The notes: a model not told the origin generated them from the letters alone. Counted from the first letter of the stretch, positions 30,668 through 40,612 are shown. The stretch is DNA of 64,000 nt from Methanobacteriales archaeon HGW-Methanobacteriales-1 (GCA_002839705.1 PGYO01000001.1:124001-188000), one strand, 5' to 3'. Numbers and translations: made by a program.

Positions 30668-31417
30668 TTAGTTTTTCAAGTCACTGTACAGGTATTGGTA
30701 AGTAAAAGCCGCTAATATGGCACCAATTACTGGTCCTATCACATAAATTGGGAAATAGTACCATAAGTTACTTCCACCAAATATTAAATCACCTAAATAT
30801 GGGCCAAATGTTCTGGCGGGATTTAAAGACGACCCAGTAATATTTCCAAGGGTAGTGATAATTCCTGCTACGGTTAATCCGATAATTAGGCCTGCAAATC
30901 CAGATGGTGCTTTTCTATCCACAGCCACGCCCATAATGGTTATCATTAAAAGAAACGTGCCTATGGCCTCGGCAATTATGGCTGGAAAATACCCGATTCC
31001 AGGAAACGGGGCTGTAGCTCCTAAACCACCTACTGTAACAGCATTCATCCCTACTATTGATGCGAATAATATACTGGCCACACTGGCCCCAGCTAACTGG
31101 GCAACTATATAAGGTCCTACATCACGGGAAGGGAACTTTTTTATAGACCATAATCCCAAGGTGACTGCGGGATTTATGTGACAACCAGATATTCTCCCAA
31201 ATGCATAAATACTGGCCATTATTGCTAAACCAAATGCTAGCCCAATGGCTAACCAATCTGCAAATCCACCTAAAGTACCAATACCTATATTAAAGCTGTT
31301 AGGAGGTGTTTGACCTTTACTAATCATTAAAGTAATTACTGCAGCCCCAGCACCGAAAAATACCAGAAAGAATGTCCCTATAAATTCTGCCAGTGATCTT
31401 TTTGCTATGGAAACCAT
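30668..31417 (-). CDS. aqpM: Aquaporin (AqpM-like)
   Basis: Membrane channel for water and possibly small gases or glycerol. 249 residues with six hydrophobic helices and both asparagine boxes: SGCHINPAVTLG and GSSLNPARTFGP. Length and the opening SLAEFIGTFFLVFFGAGAAV match archaeal AqpM. Its start overlaps the stop of the DUF2180 gene by one base, so the two are one operon. The ectoine genes 3 kb away hint at osmotic adaptation, but no direct link is visible. Confidence 0.93.
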   Translation of the reverse strand: MVSIAKRSLAEFIGTFFLVFFGAGAAVITLMISKGQTPPNSFNIGIGTLGGFADWLAIGLAFGLAIMASIYAFGRISGCHINPAVTLGLWSIKKFPSRDVGPYIVAQLAGASVASILFASIVGMNAVTVGGLGATAPFPGIGYFPAIIAEAIGTFLLMITIMGVAVDRKAPSGFAGLIIGLTVAGIITTLGNITGSSLNPARTFGPYLGDLIFGGSNLWYYFPIYVIGPVIGAILAAFTYQYLYSDLKN

Positions 31418-31629
31418 TAAGATCCCTCTTTAAGTGCCCCGTAACAATAGTGGCATAAAATTCTTGGCAAGGTTTTATCCATTTTTTCCGCGGGAAATGG
31501 ATAGCCCCCGGACCATACTTCTGTTTCTTCTCTTATGGAATGTTTCATGCACAAACCCATTCCACAAACAATGCAAATGGCCACGGCATCACTATCTTTT
31601 CCTTCTTCTGCACAGATGTAACATTTCAT
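31417..31629 (-). CDS. Small cysteine-rich protein (DUF2180)
   Basis: 70 residues with metal-binding pairs: MKCYIC at the start, ICIVCGMGLCMKH in the middle and CHYCYG near the end. This matches the methanogen DUF2180 family of unknown function. ATG 31629 follows GGGGTGA at five bases. Its stop overlaps the aquaporin start, and the pairing is common in Methanobacterium as far as I recall. Confidence 0.8.
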   Translation of the reverse strand: MKCYICAEEGKDSDAVAICIVCGMGLCMKHSIREETEVWSGGYPFPAEKMDKTLPRILCHYCYGALKEGS

Positions 31630-31709
31630 TTTATTCACCCCAATTAATTTAATTTTCTAAATTATTTAATTCAAAAAATAAATTTATGAATTAATTTAAT
31701 GGATTGAAA

Positions 31710-33209
31710 TTACACTGCTTCTTTCCATTGGCAGTGGGAGTGTCTGAAGTCCACTAATGATGCGGCTGCACAGTTTTTACAAGTTCTAGCTGGGGATGCA
31801 GCACTTTCTTTGTGAAGAGCTATGATATTGGTCATTAATGTGGCCGTGACCGGTTCACTGGTTAATAAACACGGATAATCTGCTAATCTCATTAATGATG
31901 AGTATCGGACTGTAATAGCGCAGGCAGGATATGTGTATCTCTGTGGATTCATAACAACTTCATTGTTATCTACAGGAGTTAAATCTACTTCAAATCCGGC
32001 AATTTTAGGTTTCAATGGTCCTGGAGAACCATTTTTAACTCTTCTAGCTTTATCTAGATGGCCCCAACCTCGATATATCATATCCATGAAATCACAGTTA
32101 TGAAGCTCGGCTGCTGCTCCACGGTCTGGTTTGAGCTGTACAAAGTTATGGAATCTTTTGGTTAAAAGATCAACCACCATAGGTGCATTAAAACCGTCTA
32201 ATTCTAATATGTACTCCACTGCACATGCTGATGAACCAGTGGCCAGTGATAATATTTCATATTCACTTTTAAAATTAGTTAATTCGTTGTGTAGTGTTTG
32301 ATCCATAACATCGGTGGTAGCTTCAATTATGGCCATGGTCATATCATCTTTACACATATTAAATGTGGACTGGGCAATATGGTGTGAAATATCTCCTACA
32401 CAGTAGGCCGGCACAGTTAGTATATTTGCATAATGCACATTGTCATCCACGGCATTTTTTACAGTCTTTTCCATTTTTTGACGGTACTGGGTCATATATG
32501 CCCTAACATCAAATGAAGTGTGGCCTAAGGAGTCCATTAATTTGGCCTGAGCATCAACAGGTTCTTGATAGATGTATTTGACCATTTCTATTTCTTTCTC
32601 CACAGCCTGGCTTACAGTAGAGCCTTTTTCAATTTCACTACCAAATACTTCTCCTATCCCATAAGAGGTATTCATTCCCCAGGATTTTGCTGATAATATG
32701 GCCTGTTTATGGGCTTCTGGCATATCTGTAGTTTTTAATATTTGATTTACTATATTACTGGTACTTCCTGGAATCAAGGCAAAATCGACTACACATGTTG
32801 GCCCATAGAATCCGCCGTATCTACGCACTACTTCTCGTCCAACTAAAGCCTCTGCTTTGGAAATTGCATCAATAAATTTATTCATGCTTTTTTCAAATTC
32901 AGGGTCTTCATCTCTTAATATTTCCAGAATTACCGGGGTCTGATAATGTTCTACAAAAGGATCGTCTTCAGGCCGTATGGTATCTGTTAAGCTGGTTAAA
33001 ATGTTGTAATGGGATGTAACAGAGTCCACATGCAAATCTATTACTGATTTACTCTGATCACCAACTGCTTTCATTTTTTGTACAACATCAAAGTAGGCTT
33101 TTGTGTCTTTTATATGGAATTTTGATCCCCTCTTTGATTTTACAGTGTCAACATCTGCTCTTTGTGCAGATATTGCTTCTTTAACCATTTTTTCATATAC
33201 CTCTGACAT
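31710..33209 (-). CDS. DUF2193 protein, conserved in methanogens
   Basis: 499 residues without signal peptide or membrane helix. I recognise it as the DUF2193 family, of unknown function. It is mostly alpha-helical with scattered cysteines and ends in ARTCKNCAAAS..DFRHSHCQW, which looks like a metal site. GGAAGGTGATTTA precedes the ATG, and a TATA-like TATAAATAC at 33251-33259 stands upstream. It is monocistronic and divergent from the TRAM gene. Confidence 0.75.
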   Translation of the reverse strand: MSEVYEKMVKEAISAQRADVDTVKSKRGSKFHIKDTKAYFDVVQKMKAVGDQSKSVIDLHVDSVTSHYNILTSLTDTIRPEDDPFVEHYQTPVILEILRDEDPEFEKSMNKFIDAISKAEALVGREVVRRYGGFYGPTCVVDFALIPGSTSNIVNQILKTTDMPEAHKQAILSAKSWGMNTSYGIGEVFGSEIEKGSTVSQAVEKEIEMVKYIYQEPVDAQAKLMDSLGHTSFDVRAYMTQYRQKMEKTVKNAVDDNVHYANILTVPAYCVGDISHHIAQSTFNMCKDDMTMAIIEATTDVMDQTLHNELTNFKSEYEILSLATGSSACAVEYILELDGFNAPMVVDLLTKRFHNFVQLKPDRGAAAELHNCDFMDMIYRGWGHLDKARRVKNGSPGPLKPKIAGFEVDLTPVDNNEVVMNPQRYTYPACAITVRYSSLMRLADYPCLLTSEPVTATLMTNIIALHKESAASPARTCKNCAAASLVDFRHSHCQWKEAV

Positions 33210-33457
33210 TAAATCACCTTCCGGATAAAATTTTAAGATATTTTTGGCCGTATAAATACATTTTATATTTTGTTTTTGCGACTTAATGTTATTTTCTATA
33301 TTTTTGTATTAATGAAATTTTATTTTCAATCCAGATTTGAGATAATTGTCTTGTTATATGGCACCTGATTTTATTATTACTTTATTTTTAAGGATTCTCA
33401 CCATAACTATATATAGTGCATCATACACAGTTTTATTAGTCATTAAGTTGACTAATA
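33210..33457 (+). promoter_or_regulatory. Divergent promoter region between DUF2193 and TRAM genes
   Basis: On the minus strand GTATTTATACGG (33249-33260) is a TATA-like box for the DUF2193 gene. On the plus strand CTATATATAG (about 33405-33414) is a strong TATA box about 45 bases before the TRAM start, leaving a leader of about 20 bases. Confidence 0.55.
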
Positions 33458-33697
33458 TTGGATGTGAAAAATTTGTTTGGAAATAATTACGGTAATGACA
33501 ATAGAGGTAATTCTTCTCCTATTAATGAAGGAGACGAATATGATGTTAAAATTGAAGATATGGGAAGAGACGGAGACGGAATAACCCGTATTGAAGGTTT
33601 TGTGATTTTTGTTTCAGGCGCTAAAGTTGGCGATGAAGTAAAAATTAGAATTAACGCTACTAGAAGGAACTTCGCCTTCGCTGAAATAGTAGAATAA
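33458..33697 (+). CDS. Small TRAM-domain RNA-binding protein
   Basis: 79 residues: a glycine/asparagine-rich tail ([13 protein letters not shown]) followed by a single TRAM domain ([20 protein letters not shown] to the C-terminus). Stand-alone TRAM proteins of methanogens bind RNA and some act as cold-induced chaperones. The start is uncertain: TTG 33458 gives this length, GTG 33464 is two codons later, and neither has a good binding site. Confidence 0.88.
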   Translation: MDVKNLFGNNYGNDNRGNSSPINEGDEYDVKIEDMGRDGDGITRIEGFVIFVSGAKVGDEVKIRINATRRNFAFAEIVE

Positions 33698-33939
33698 ATT
33701 TAAATTTATAATTTTCTATTTACAATATTTACAAGAAGAATTTTTTTCTACTTGTGAATTTTTAATTTGAATAATTATAATTTTAATTCTTTTATATTTT
33801 TAGTTTTGACTTTATTTTTTTAAGATATTTATTTTGTTATATTCTGTTGTTTATTTGCTTTTTAAGTGTCTTATTTTTTGTATAATTTTTATTACTATTT
33901 TCATAATTTATAATATATATTGATCTTATAATTTGTGCT

Positions 33940-34443
33940 TCATTTTTGCAATATAGTTTTTTTAAAAGAAAAAGCATATAATTGTTGGATATCGAGTATT
34001 ATTCTATTTTTTCTTGTAAATATGGATAATTGTCTTTAAAATAAGTCCAAAAGTCCTTAATATTCCTACCGTCTTGTATATGTTCTTTGGTTCTGTTCTA
34101 ATGAATATTTTGACTTCTGAGTCATATTTTTCTTCATATCTTTCATGAATTGTTTTAATGGCTTTTGAAAATGTTAAAACATTATTTTTACCGTTTTCTG
34201 ATTTTCCTGGATGAATTTCAATTGAATAATGTTTTATTTCAAGAAAATCAATGATATTAAAATATGGTTTATAAAATCATTGACCCAACTGGGATTAAAC
34301 CAGTTTAATTTACTAATAACTTTTTTAATCCCATTTCTCCTAAAAACTGGGTCTTTGTGTAAAATATATTTAATTTGTATTGGATCTGGGTTTGTGTATA
34401 ATTTATCTATATTTCCCTTATTGATAATAGAACATTTAATCAT
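33940..34443 (-). pseudogene. Decayed gene, possibly a TIM-barrel (sugar isomerase/endonuclease IV-like) protein
   Basis: Minus-strand coding sequence broken by at least three frame changes. Reading from 34443, one frame gives INKGNIDKLYTNPDPIQIKY; another at about 34109-34240 gives LEIKHYSIEIHPGKSENGKN; a third at 33999-34100 gives NRTKEHIQDGRNIKDFWTYF; a fourth near 33950-33998 gives ILDIQQLY. Together these read like one protein of about 165 residues. The fold guess rests on the pattern only. An overlapping plus-strand hydrophobic frame (34229-34450) is a by-product. Confidence 0.6.
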
Positions 34444-34639
34444 TCATTAAATACTAATTTTTATTATTATTTAACATTAATTAAATTTTGCTATTTATTT
34501 TAATTTATAAATTATTCTGAGGACAATGAAGATTTTATGAAGTTGTTTAGAAATTTTTGAAGAGTAAAAAAAGTAAATTATTTTTGATACCTCTTTTTTG
34601 AAAATAAAGTATCTTTTTTTTAAAAATAGAAGTTAAATA

Positions 34640-35020
34640 TTAGTATGAACCATCTTTATCGTGTATTTCATCACCTAAGAGGGCGGGATTAAAAACACAT
34701 ACTAATCTGAGATCTTTATCAAATGCCCGAAGATAATGGCGGTCATTTTTATCAAGTGCATACATGGTACCAGGCTTTATGGGATAAATAGTCCCATCTT
34801 TAGTTGTTTCAATTTCTCCTTCACCTTCAATACAATATACTGCTTCTAAATGATTTTTATACCAGATTAGAGTTTCTGTGTTAGGGTAAATTACGGTTTC
34901 ATGAAAAGAAAACCCCATATTGTCTTCTTGTAGAATTAAACGTCTACTAACCCAGTTACCATTCTCTGCAAAAACCTCACGACTGCTATTTTTAATATCT
35001 TCAATATCTCTAACTATCAT
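34640..35020 (-). CDS. ectC: L-ectoine synthase
   Basis: Cyclises N-gamma-acetyl-diaminobutyrate to the compatible solute ectoine. 126 residues of the EctC cupin family; segments ENGNWVSRRLILQEDNMGFS and YCIEGEGEIE are typical. The start lies 11 bases inside the end of ectB, indicating coupled translation. It is the last gene of the ectABC operon; no ectD hydroxylase follows. Confidence 0.94.
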   Translation of the reverse strand: MIVRDIEDIKNSSREVFAENGNWVSRRLILQEDNMGFSFHETVIYPNTETLIWYKNHLEAVYCIEGEGEIETTKDGTIYPIKPGTMYALDKNDRHYLRAFDKDLRLVCVFNPALLGDEIHDKDGSY

Positions 35021-36293
35021 GGTTTAAACCCTTTAAAACGGCTTCTCTTCGTTCTAGCACAGCTTTAATGGAATCATCTATGATCTGTAATCCTTCTTGA
35101 AGTAAATCATTTTCAATGGTTAATGGAGGCAATAATTTTAGTACATCATCATTAGCACCAGCCAGTTCAATTAAAAGGCCTCTTGAAAATGCTTCTTCTG
35201 ATACTTCATTACAAAATCCTTTTAATGGAATTTTAAGCCCATATATTAGTCCTTTGCCACGCACATCTGCCTCAAGTTCGGGGTATTGATTTTTTATTTC
35301 TATTAACTTTTCTTTAACCATATTTTCTTTAGTGTAAACTGTTTTAGATAGAGTATCATTTTCCCAGTAACTCAAAAGCTCAGTAGCTGCTACAAAAGCA
35401 AGATTATTGCCTCTAAATGTTCCTGTATGTTCGCCAGGTTTCCACTGGTCAAGTTCAGATTTCATGAGGACCATAGACAAAGGTAAACCCCCACCTATGG
35501 ATTTTGAAAGAGTTATAATGTCTGGTTTAATTCCAGAACTTTCAAAACTAAAAAAATTCCCTGTCCTACCATTTCCAACTTGAATATCATCGACAATAAG
35601 TAATATATCGAAATCTTTACAGATTTGTTCTATTTCTCTAAGCCATTCATCACTGGCTACATTTACACCACCTTCGGCCTGAATGGTTTCAAGAATTATT
35701 GCAGCAGGTAGATCCACACCACTACTTTGATCTTCCAGAAATTTTCGCAAATATTGGGATGTATTCACATCTTCACCAAAATAGCCATCAAATGCCATGA
35801 AACTAACATTACTTCTATTAATAAATGCTTCGTCTCGGTAAAAAGCATTTGCTGTTATGGCCATGGATCCCATAGTTAGCCCATGAAATGCGTTGGTAAA
35901 TGCAATAATATTTGATCTACCTTTAACCATTCTTACTAACTTTAAAGCTGATTCAACGGCATTTGTACCTGTGGGGCCAGAAAATTGTATTTTATATTCC
36001 ATATGTCGGGGATGTAAAATGATATCATAAAATTTATCTAGGAATATTTTTTTGGCTGTGGTAGCTTTATCCAATCCATGAATAATTCCATCGTCCTTTA
36101 TATAATTTATAAGGGCTTCAGAAACTATGGGATTATTATGACCATAGTTTAAAGTCCCAGCACCTGCAAAAAAGTCAATATATTCTTTTCCCTGTTCGTC
36201 ACATAATGTTGAACCTTTTGCTTTCTGAAATATAACAGGAAAACTTCTTACATAACTTCGTACTTGCGATTCAAGTTTTTTAAACGTTTTCAT
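35010..36293 (-). CDS. ectB: Diaminobutyrate--2-oxoglutarate aminotransferase
   Basis: PLP enzyme converting aspartate semialdehyde to L-2,4-diaminobutyrate, first committed step to ectoine. 427 residues, class III aminotransferase. Visible are FSGPTGTNAVESALKLVR, the aspartate in LLIVDDIQVGNGRTG and the PLP lysine in ITLSKSIGGGLPLS. It lies between ectA and ectC. Confidence 0.95.
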   Translation of the reverse strand: MKTFKKLESQVRSYVRSFPVIFQKAKGSTLCDEQGKEYIDFFAGAGTLNYGHNNPIVSEALINYIKDDGIIHGLDKATTAKKIFLDKFYDIILHPRHMEYKIQFSGPTGTNAVESALKLVRMVKGRSNIIAFTNAFHGLTMGSMAITANAFYRDEAFINRSNVSFMAFDGYFGEDVNTSQYLRKFLEDQSSGVDLPAAIILETIQAEGGVNVASDEWLREIEQICKDFDILLIVDDIQVGNGRTGNFFSFESSGIKPDIITLSKSIGGGLPLSMVLMKSELDQWKPGEHTGTFRGNNLAFVAATELLSYWENDTLSKTVYTKENMVKEKLIEIKNQYPELEADVRGKGLIYGLKIPLKGFCNEVSEEAFSRGLLIELAGANDDVLKLLPPLTIENDLLQEGLQIIDDSIKAVLERREAVLKGLNHDS

Positions 36294-36347
36294 ATAATCA
36301 CTACTATCACAAATGATTTTTCATGTCTAAAACAAATATTCTCCTAA

Positions 36348-36854
36348 TTAATTTATGGGCCCTATTTGAAGGAGTAATTCTTCCTCGTGATCTGATTCAC
36401 CAAATAGATCTTGTGGAAAAAAAGGGATTTTTTTGAGATTAGTATCCATTTGAGAGGTAAGTTTTTTAAATAAAGACATCGAAGCCGTATTTGAGGGAGT
36501 AACTGTTGTTTCAATGAATTTAATACTTTTAAGATTATTTCTCAGGAGGATATCATTCAACATACGGGTTGCAATCCCCTGTCCTCTTATAGATGGACTT
36601 ACTGCTACTTGCCATATAAAAAGTGTTTCTTTTTGATTTGGTTTTATATAAGCAGAAACATATCCTACTAGTTCATTATTTAATTCTGCAATTGCACTGG
36701 TTTGATCAAAATGAGCACATATCAGGAGATAATTATATAATGAGTTAACATCCAGTGGTTGACATATTTGAACTAATTGAAAAATAGGATTTCCATCTTT
36801 TAATCGAGGTTTTCTAATTTTTATAGACCTATTCTCATAATTTTCAGGACCCAT
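36348..36854 (-). CDS. ectA: L-2,4-diaminobutyrate acetyltransferase
   Basis: GNAT-fold acetyltransferase making N-gamma-acetyl-diaminobutyrate. 168 residues; KPRLKDGNPIFQLVQICQPL and the acetyl-CoA site VSPSIRGQGIATRML fit EctA. The first gene of ectABC. No Shine-Dalgarno precedes the ATG, but AGTATTTAAGG lies about 29 bases upstream as a TATA box, so a leaderless mRNA is likely. Confidence 0.93.
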   Translation of the reverse strand: MGPENYENRSIKIRKPRLKDGNPIFQLVQICQPLDVNSLYNYLLICAHFDQTSAIAELNNELVGYVSAYIKPNQKETLFIWQVAVSPSIRGQGIATRMLNDILLRNNLKSIKFIETTVTPSNTASMSLFKKLTSQMDTNLKKIPFFPQDLFGESDHEEELLLQIGPIN

Positions 36855-37400
36855 ATAATAATCTATTTTTCTTCTTCCTTAAATACTATTCTCATAAATT
36901 AGACATTATATGGCTTTAAAATAGGTGCGGGGTATTAAATGAACTTATTAATACAATTTTTGGTCACTTCATTAGGGGGAATTTAGTTTTTAATACATTG
37001 ATAAAGATATTTGCATAATGTTCGTTATAGGTTAGTTTAGCGAAGTTAAATATAATTATTTTAAGGAAATTTAATGGAAGATTAACATTAAAAACAGGCC
37101 TATTTAAACAAGGACATATAGTTCAGTGGCTAATTTATCATAGGGTTTTCAGGTTTTAGTTAAATTAAGCAAAAAAATTACAATTTGGAACATTCTTTTT
37201 TAAATCTAAAAATTCAATTGGTTCAACAATTTGATAAAAGTAAAAGAGTTCCACTAAATTTCTAATAGCTATAAATTTATATTTGAATAAGAAAATTCAA
37301 TTTCTAAATAGTAAAAATGAATATTTCCAAAATAAGTATAAAATGAAAATAATTTATTTAGATATTAATTTCTATTGCTAGAAAATCAGCTAAAATTAAT
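36855..37400 (-). other. 546-base region upstream of ectABC
   Basis: Contains the likely ectABC TATA box on the minus strand (about 36877-36888). The remainder is AT-rich with no gene, regulator or tRNA that I could support. Confidence 0.4.
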
Positions 37401-37607
37401 TTATTCAATAGAAATACATTCCCAAGGCTGGGCCTCAGTATCTATAGTGGCGAATAATTCTTTTTCAACATCCTTGAATAGATCTTCACAAGTGAATTCT
37501 AAATCGGCTGATTTTTGAACAGGATACATTTTTCCTCTTCCACTTTTAACAACTATCTCTCCTTCTCGGGTTATGCCTACTACTAATTGTTTTATTTCTT
37601 TTGCCAT
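37401..37607 (-). CDS. Small hypothetical protein
   Basis: 68 residues from ATG 37607 (MAKEIKQLVVGITREGEIVV), preceded by GGTAGGTTGA. Basic N-terminus, acidic C-terminus, no signal peptide. The codon use looks like a real gene, but I do not recognise the family. It is monocistronic. Confidence 0.6.
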   Translation of the reverse strand: MAKEIKQLVVGITREGEIVVKSGRGKMYPVQKSADLEFTCEDLFKDVEKELFATIDTEAQPWECISIE

Positions 37608-37820
37608 GTTAGTCAACCTACCAAAACTTTTTAAAATATCTTGTAAAATAAATTTTTTATAAAAATTAGAAAAGTTATAGTTATCATTTGATTTGTGATC
37701 CTACTTCAAATCAAACAATAACTAAATCACTCATTTAGGGCAAACCTAAACAAGCAATTATTATATTGTTAAACTTGCTATTTAAATATCCGGTTAAAAA
37801 AATATAAAAAATAAATAAAT

Positions 37821-38306
37821 TTAATTCAGTAAATAAACTGAATAATTCAAATAAGACGCGATACTAACCCAAATCAAATAAGGCACTAAAATAAGGCCTG
37901 CTGGTTTGGATATAATATAAAATGCAAATATATTGACCCAGATGGCAATCCATAGGAAGAATATAATGGCCATTCCACCTATTATGGAGTGCAATCCAAA
38001 GAATACCAGTGACCAGGCCAAATTAAGGGCCAATTGCACTGCGAAAATTATTATGGCATAACGAACGTCTTTTCTTTCTAATCCTTCTCTCCAGACTAAA
38101 AATAGAGCAATTCCCATCAGAACATACAAAGTTGACCAGATTGGCCCAAATGCCCAGTTCGGTGGAGTCCATTCAGGTTTGGCCAGGGTGGAATACCATG
38201 TTGTAATTTCAGGTAAGGTGGCCAGGCTTCCAATAGTTCCAGTTACAAATACAATCAAAATTGAAAAGATTAGTTTGGGTATTTCTTTAATATTGAAACT
38301 TTCCAT
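37821..38306 (-). CDS. tspO: TspO/MBR-family membrane protein
   Basis: 161 residues with five hydrophobic helices and the tryptophan-rich TspO signature (TTWYSTLAKPEWTPPNWAFG, then WSTLYVLMGIALFLVWREG, and NLAWSLVFFG). TspO proteins bind porphyrins and respond to stress or redox state; their role in methanogens is unknown. GGAGATAAAAA precedes the ATG. It is a single-gene unit. Confidence 0.94.
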   Translation of the reverse strand: MESFNIKEIPKLIFSILIVFVTGTIGSLATLPEITTWYSTLAKPEWTPPNWAFGPIWSTLYVLMGIALFLVWREGLERKDVRYAIIIFAVQLALNLAWSLVFFGLHSIIGGMAIIFFLWIAIWVNIFAFYIISKPAGLILVPYLIWVSIASYLNYSVYLLN

Positions 38307-38709
38307 TTTTTATCTCCATATAGTTATAATCAAAATTTCAAGAAAACTGACTTTATTTATAATAATATTTTGTTTTTTAATTCTTATTAAGTTTTTTAAC
38401 AGTGATTTGTTTTGTTTTTTTAATCGAGAAATTGAATGAGTGGAGATTACAAACACAAATTGAAGAAATGTTCGTATATGATGTAGATACCCTATACTGG
38501 CTGATTTAAATTAGGTGTATTTTTAAGATTTTCTATTTGGTCTAAAAATAATGGAATTTTATTATTTGATTTTAGAATAAATAATGACTTAAAAAAATTT
38601 AATTTTTTTTCTTGAAAATATTTCTTAAAAAAATCTAGTGTGTTTTATTTAAATCTGAAATTTTTAAAATTGAAAAAGAATAGAAAATAAAAATTAATAA
38701 AAGAATTTT
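38307..38709. other. 403-base gap without genes
   Basis: Very AT-rich. No frame longer than a few dozen codons makes sense. The left part should hold the tspO promoter and the right part the end of the zinc-ribbon transcript. Confidence 0.4.
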
Positions 38710-38904
38710 TTATTTTTTATTTCTGCAATCAAAACACAAATCTGTGTCCTTATTGGTTTTAAATATTTTTCCACATTTTTTGCAATTGATCTGTCGCAGA
38801 GTTGATTCTTTATCTACAATATCCAGTGAACACGAACACTTCCAACCCATTTTCCCTTTAAGTTCGGCCTCAAAGGCTTTATCTACTTCACAATCTTTAG
38901 CCAT
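38710..38904 (-). CDS. Small zinc-ribbon protein
   Basis: 64 residues with KCSCS, INCKKCGK and LCFDCRNKK: three cysteine pairs able to hold one or two zinc ions. AGAGGTGATGTT precedes the ATG. It lies 19 bases after the MFS exporter stop on the same strand, so the two are probably co-transcribed. Function unknown. Confidence 0.75.
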   Translation of the reverse strand: MAKDCEVDKAFEAELKGKMGWKCSCSLDIVDKESTLRQINCKKCGKIFKTNKDTDLCFDCRNKK

Positions 38905-38923
38905 AACATCACCTCTACTTATT

Positions 38924-40315
38924 TTAAAAATTACTTTTTGTTGTTTCTAATTGTTCCTTTCTACTTTTTAATCCCATGGCCAGGCCAAGAATTACTATTC
39001 CCACAAAGGCTATCAACAAATAAGCAGTTTCATATCCCGATAATCCAGTTTGGGATGCAATCACGGTTCCAATAAATGCACCTCCAATTAACTGCCCGAC
39101 ACTAGAATTTATATTTATAAGTGCCTGTCCAGAAGCTCTTTCTTTAGGAGGGCTTTCTGAAAGCATTATATATCTTAATGGAGATCCTAAAATAGTTATT
39201 AGGCCCATACCCATTATCACTTCAGATATCATAAAAATATAAGTATTGCTAGCCAGAAGCGAAATCATAATCATTCCAACAATTAGCAGAAATGATCCCA
39301 CTAAAATAATTATTTTAGATCCCAACCGGTCCAGTAATAATCCTATCAGCGGTGCACAAATAGTCATGGTCAAAACCAGAGGAATTAACATAAAACTGGC
39401 ATCGGTAATGGACAAACTAAATGCTGCCACTGCAAAACTGGGAATAAATACAATTGCAGACTGGGATAAACCAGTACCAATGGAAATTCCGGTGGCCAAT
39501 CTAACCTCTTTATTGGATAGAAGATCAACCTGAATAATAGGATCATCAGACTTCTTTTCTACTTTCCATAGCACAGGGATTAGTAGTAATGCCAGTAATA
39601 GGAAAGGCCACACTTTTAATGAAATAAAACTTCCCAAGAAATTTCCAGTTTCTATCTGATTGACTCCATATGCCAGAGAAGTTACTAATACACTAAGAAC
39701 AATGGTACCTTTCCAGTCAAAGTCAGATACCCACTTTTTCTTGGTCACTGGTAGAATAAAGAAGCTTAATATAATAACTAACAGTGCTATGGGTAAATTA
39801 ATTATAAATAACCATTGCCAACTGTATTTTAATAGCAATCCTCCTAATATTGGCCCAATGACAGCTGAAAATCCAAATACGGACCCTATAATTCCTAAAG
39901 CCCCACCTCTCTTTTCAGGCGGAAAAGTGTCTCCAATGAATGCGCTGGCCACCGGGAATATTCCCCCTGCACCAAATCCTTGGATGGCCCTACCCAAGAG
40001 CATCATCTCAAATGAAAATGAAAATGCAGTTATGGCTGAACCAATGGCGAATAAAGTAACATCTAAAATATAAATTGATCGCCGACCATACATATCTGAA
40101 AGTTTGGCCATTAATGGCGTCCCAATCATGAAGAATAAAATATAAATGGCAAATACCCATGATGCAGAACGTGCATTTATATTGAAAAATGATTCCATGG
40201 ATGGTAGGGCCGGACCAACAATTCCTATATCCAGCGCCCCCATAAACACTCCCAAGAATAGTAAAATCAGAACTTTATTTCTGTCTTTAGCACCAAGAAC
40301 TTTTTTTTCATCCAT
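38924..40315 (-). CDS. MFS multidrug-type efflux transporter (DHA2/EmrB-like)
   Basis: 463 residues with about 14 hydrophobic helices. MFS signatures are visible: KLSDMYGRRS between helices 2 and 3, and motif C-like GFSAVIGPILGG in helix 5. The 14-helix layout and MESFFNINARSASW region point to the DHA2 drug:proton antiporters. The substrate cannot be predicted. Confidence 0.88.
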   Translation of the reverse strand: MDEKKVLGAKDRNKVLILLFLGVFMGALDIGIVGPALPSMESFFNINARSASWVFAIYILFFMIGTPLMAKLSDMYGRRSIYILDVTLFAIGSAITAFSFSFEMMLLGRAIQGFGAGGIFPVASAFIGDTFPPEKRGGALGIIGSVFGFSAVIGPILGGLLLKYSWQWLFIINLPIALLVIILSFFILPVTKKKWVSDFDWKGTIVLSVLVTSLAYGVNQIETGNFLGSFISLKVWPFLLLALLLIPVLWKVEKKSDDPIIQVDLLSNKEVRLATGISIGTGLSQSAIVFIPSFAVAAFSLSITDASFMLIPLVLTMTICAPLIGLLLDRLGSKIIILVGSFLLIVGMIMISLLASNTYIFMISEVIMGMGLITILGSPLRYIMLSESPPKERASGQALININSSVGQLIGGAFIGTVIASQTGLSGYETAYLLIAFVGIVILGLAMGLKSRKEQLETTKSNF

Positions 40316-40612
40316 ATTAAAAAATAGTCTTTGATTATCAAATACTTTTTGTCATGGTAGCAATTATAAGATTTTTTTTATTTTGGAAAATGTGTTTAAT
40401 ATGGTATGATTTTTATATAATTTTTATTTTACAATAAAATTAGAGATTAAAGTAAATTAAATATTATCACTATTATTTTTTTACATAATTCGATTAATTT
40501 AAATAGGAGTATTAAGTACACATTAATAAAGTTGAATTAAGTTGTATTCGAAAAATTATAAAATAATAATAATAAAATTTCAGATTATTAATTTAGCTAA
40601 ATTCAGAGCATT
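40316..40612 (+). other. Divergent AT-rich spacer
   Basis: 297 bases between the exporter (minus) and the secreted hydrolase (plus). Several TATA-like tracts but no single convincing promoter. No gene seen. Confidence 0.35.

Noticed and set aside
34229-34450. Plus-strand hydrophobic frame as a membrane protein
   Set aside because: It is the antisense of the relic at 33940-34443, which explains its composition; no binding site.
37110-37160. tRNA-like stretch with GTTCAG near 37120
   Set aside because: No acceptor or anticodon stem could be formed.
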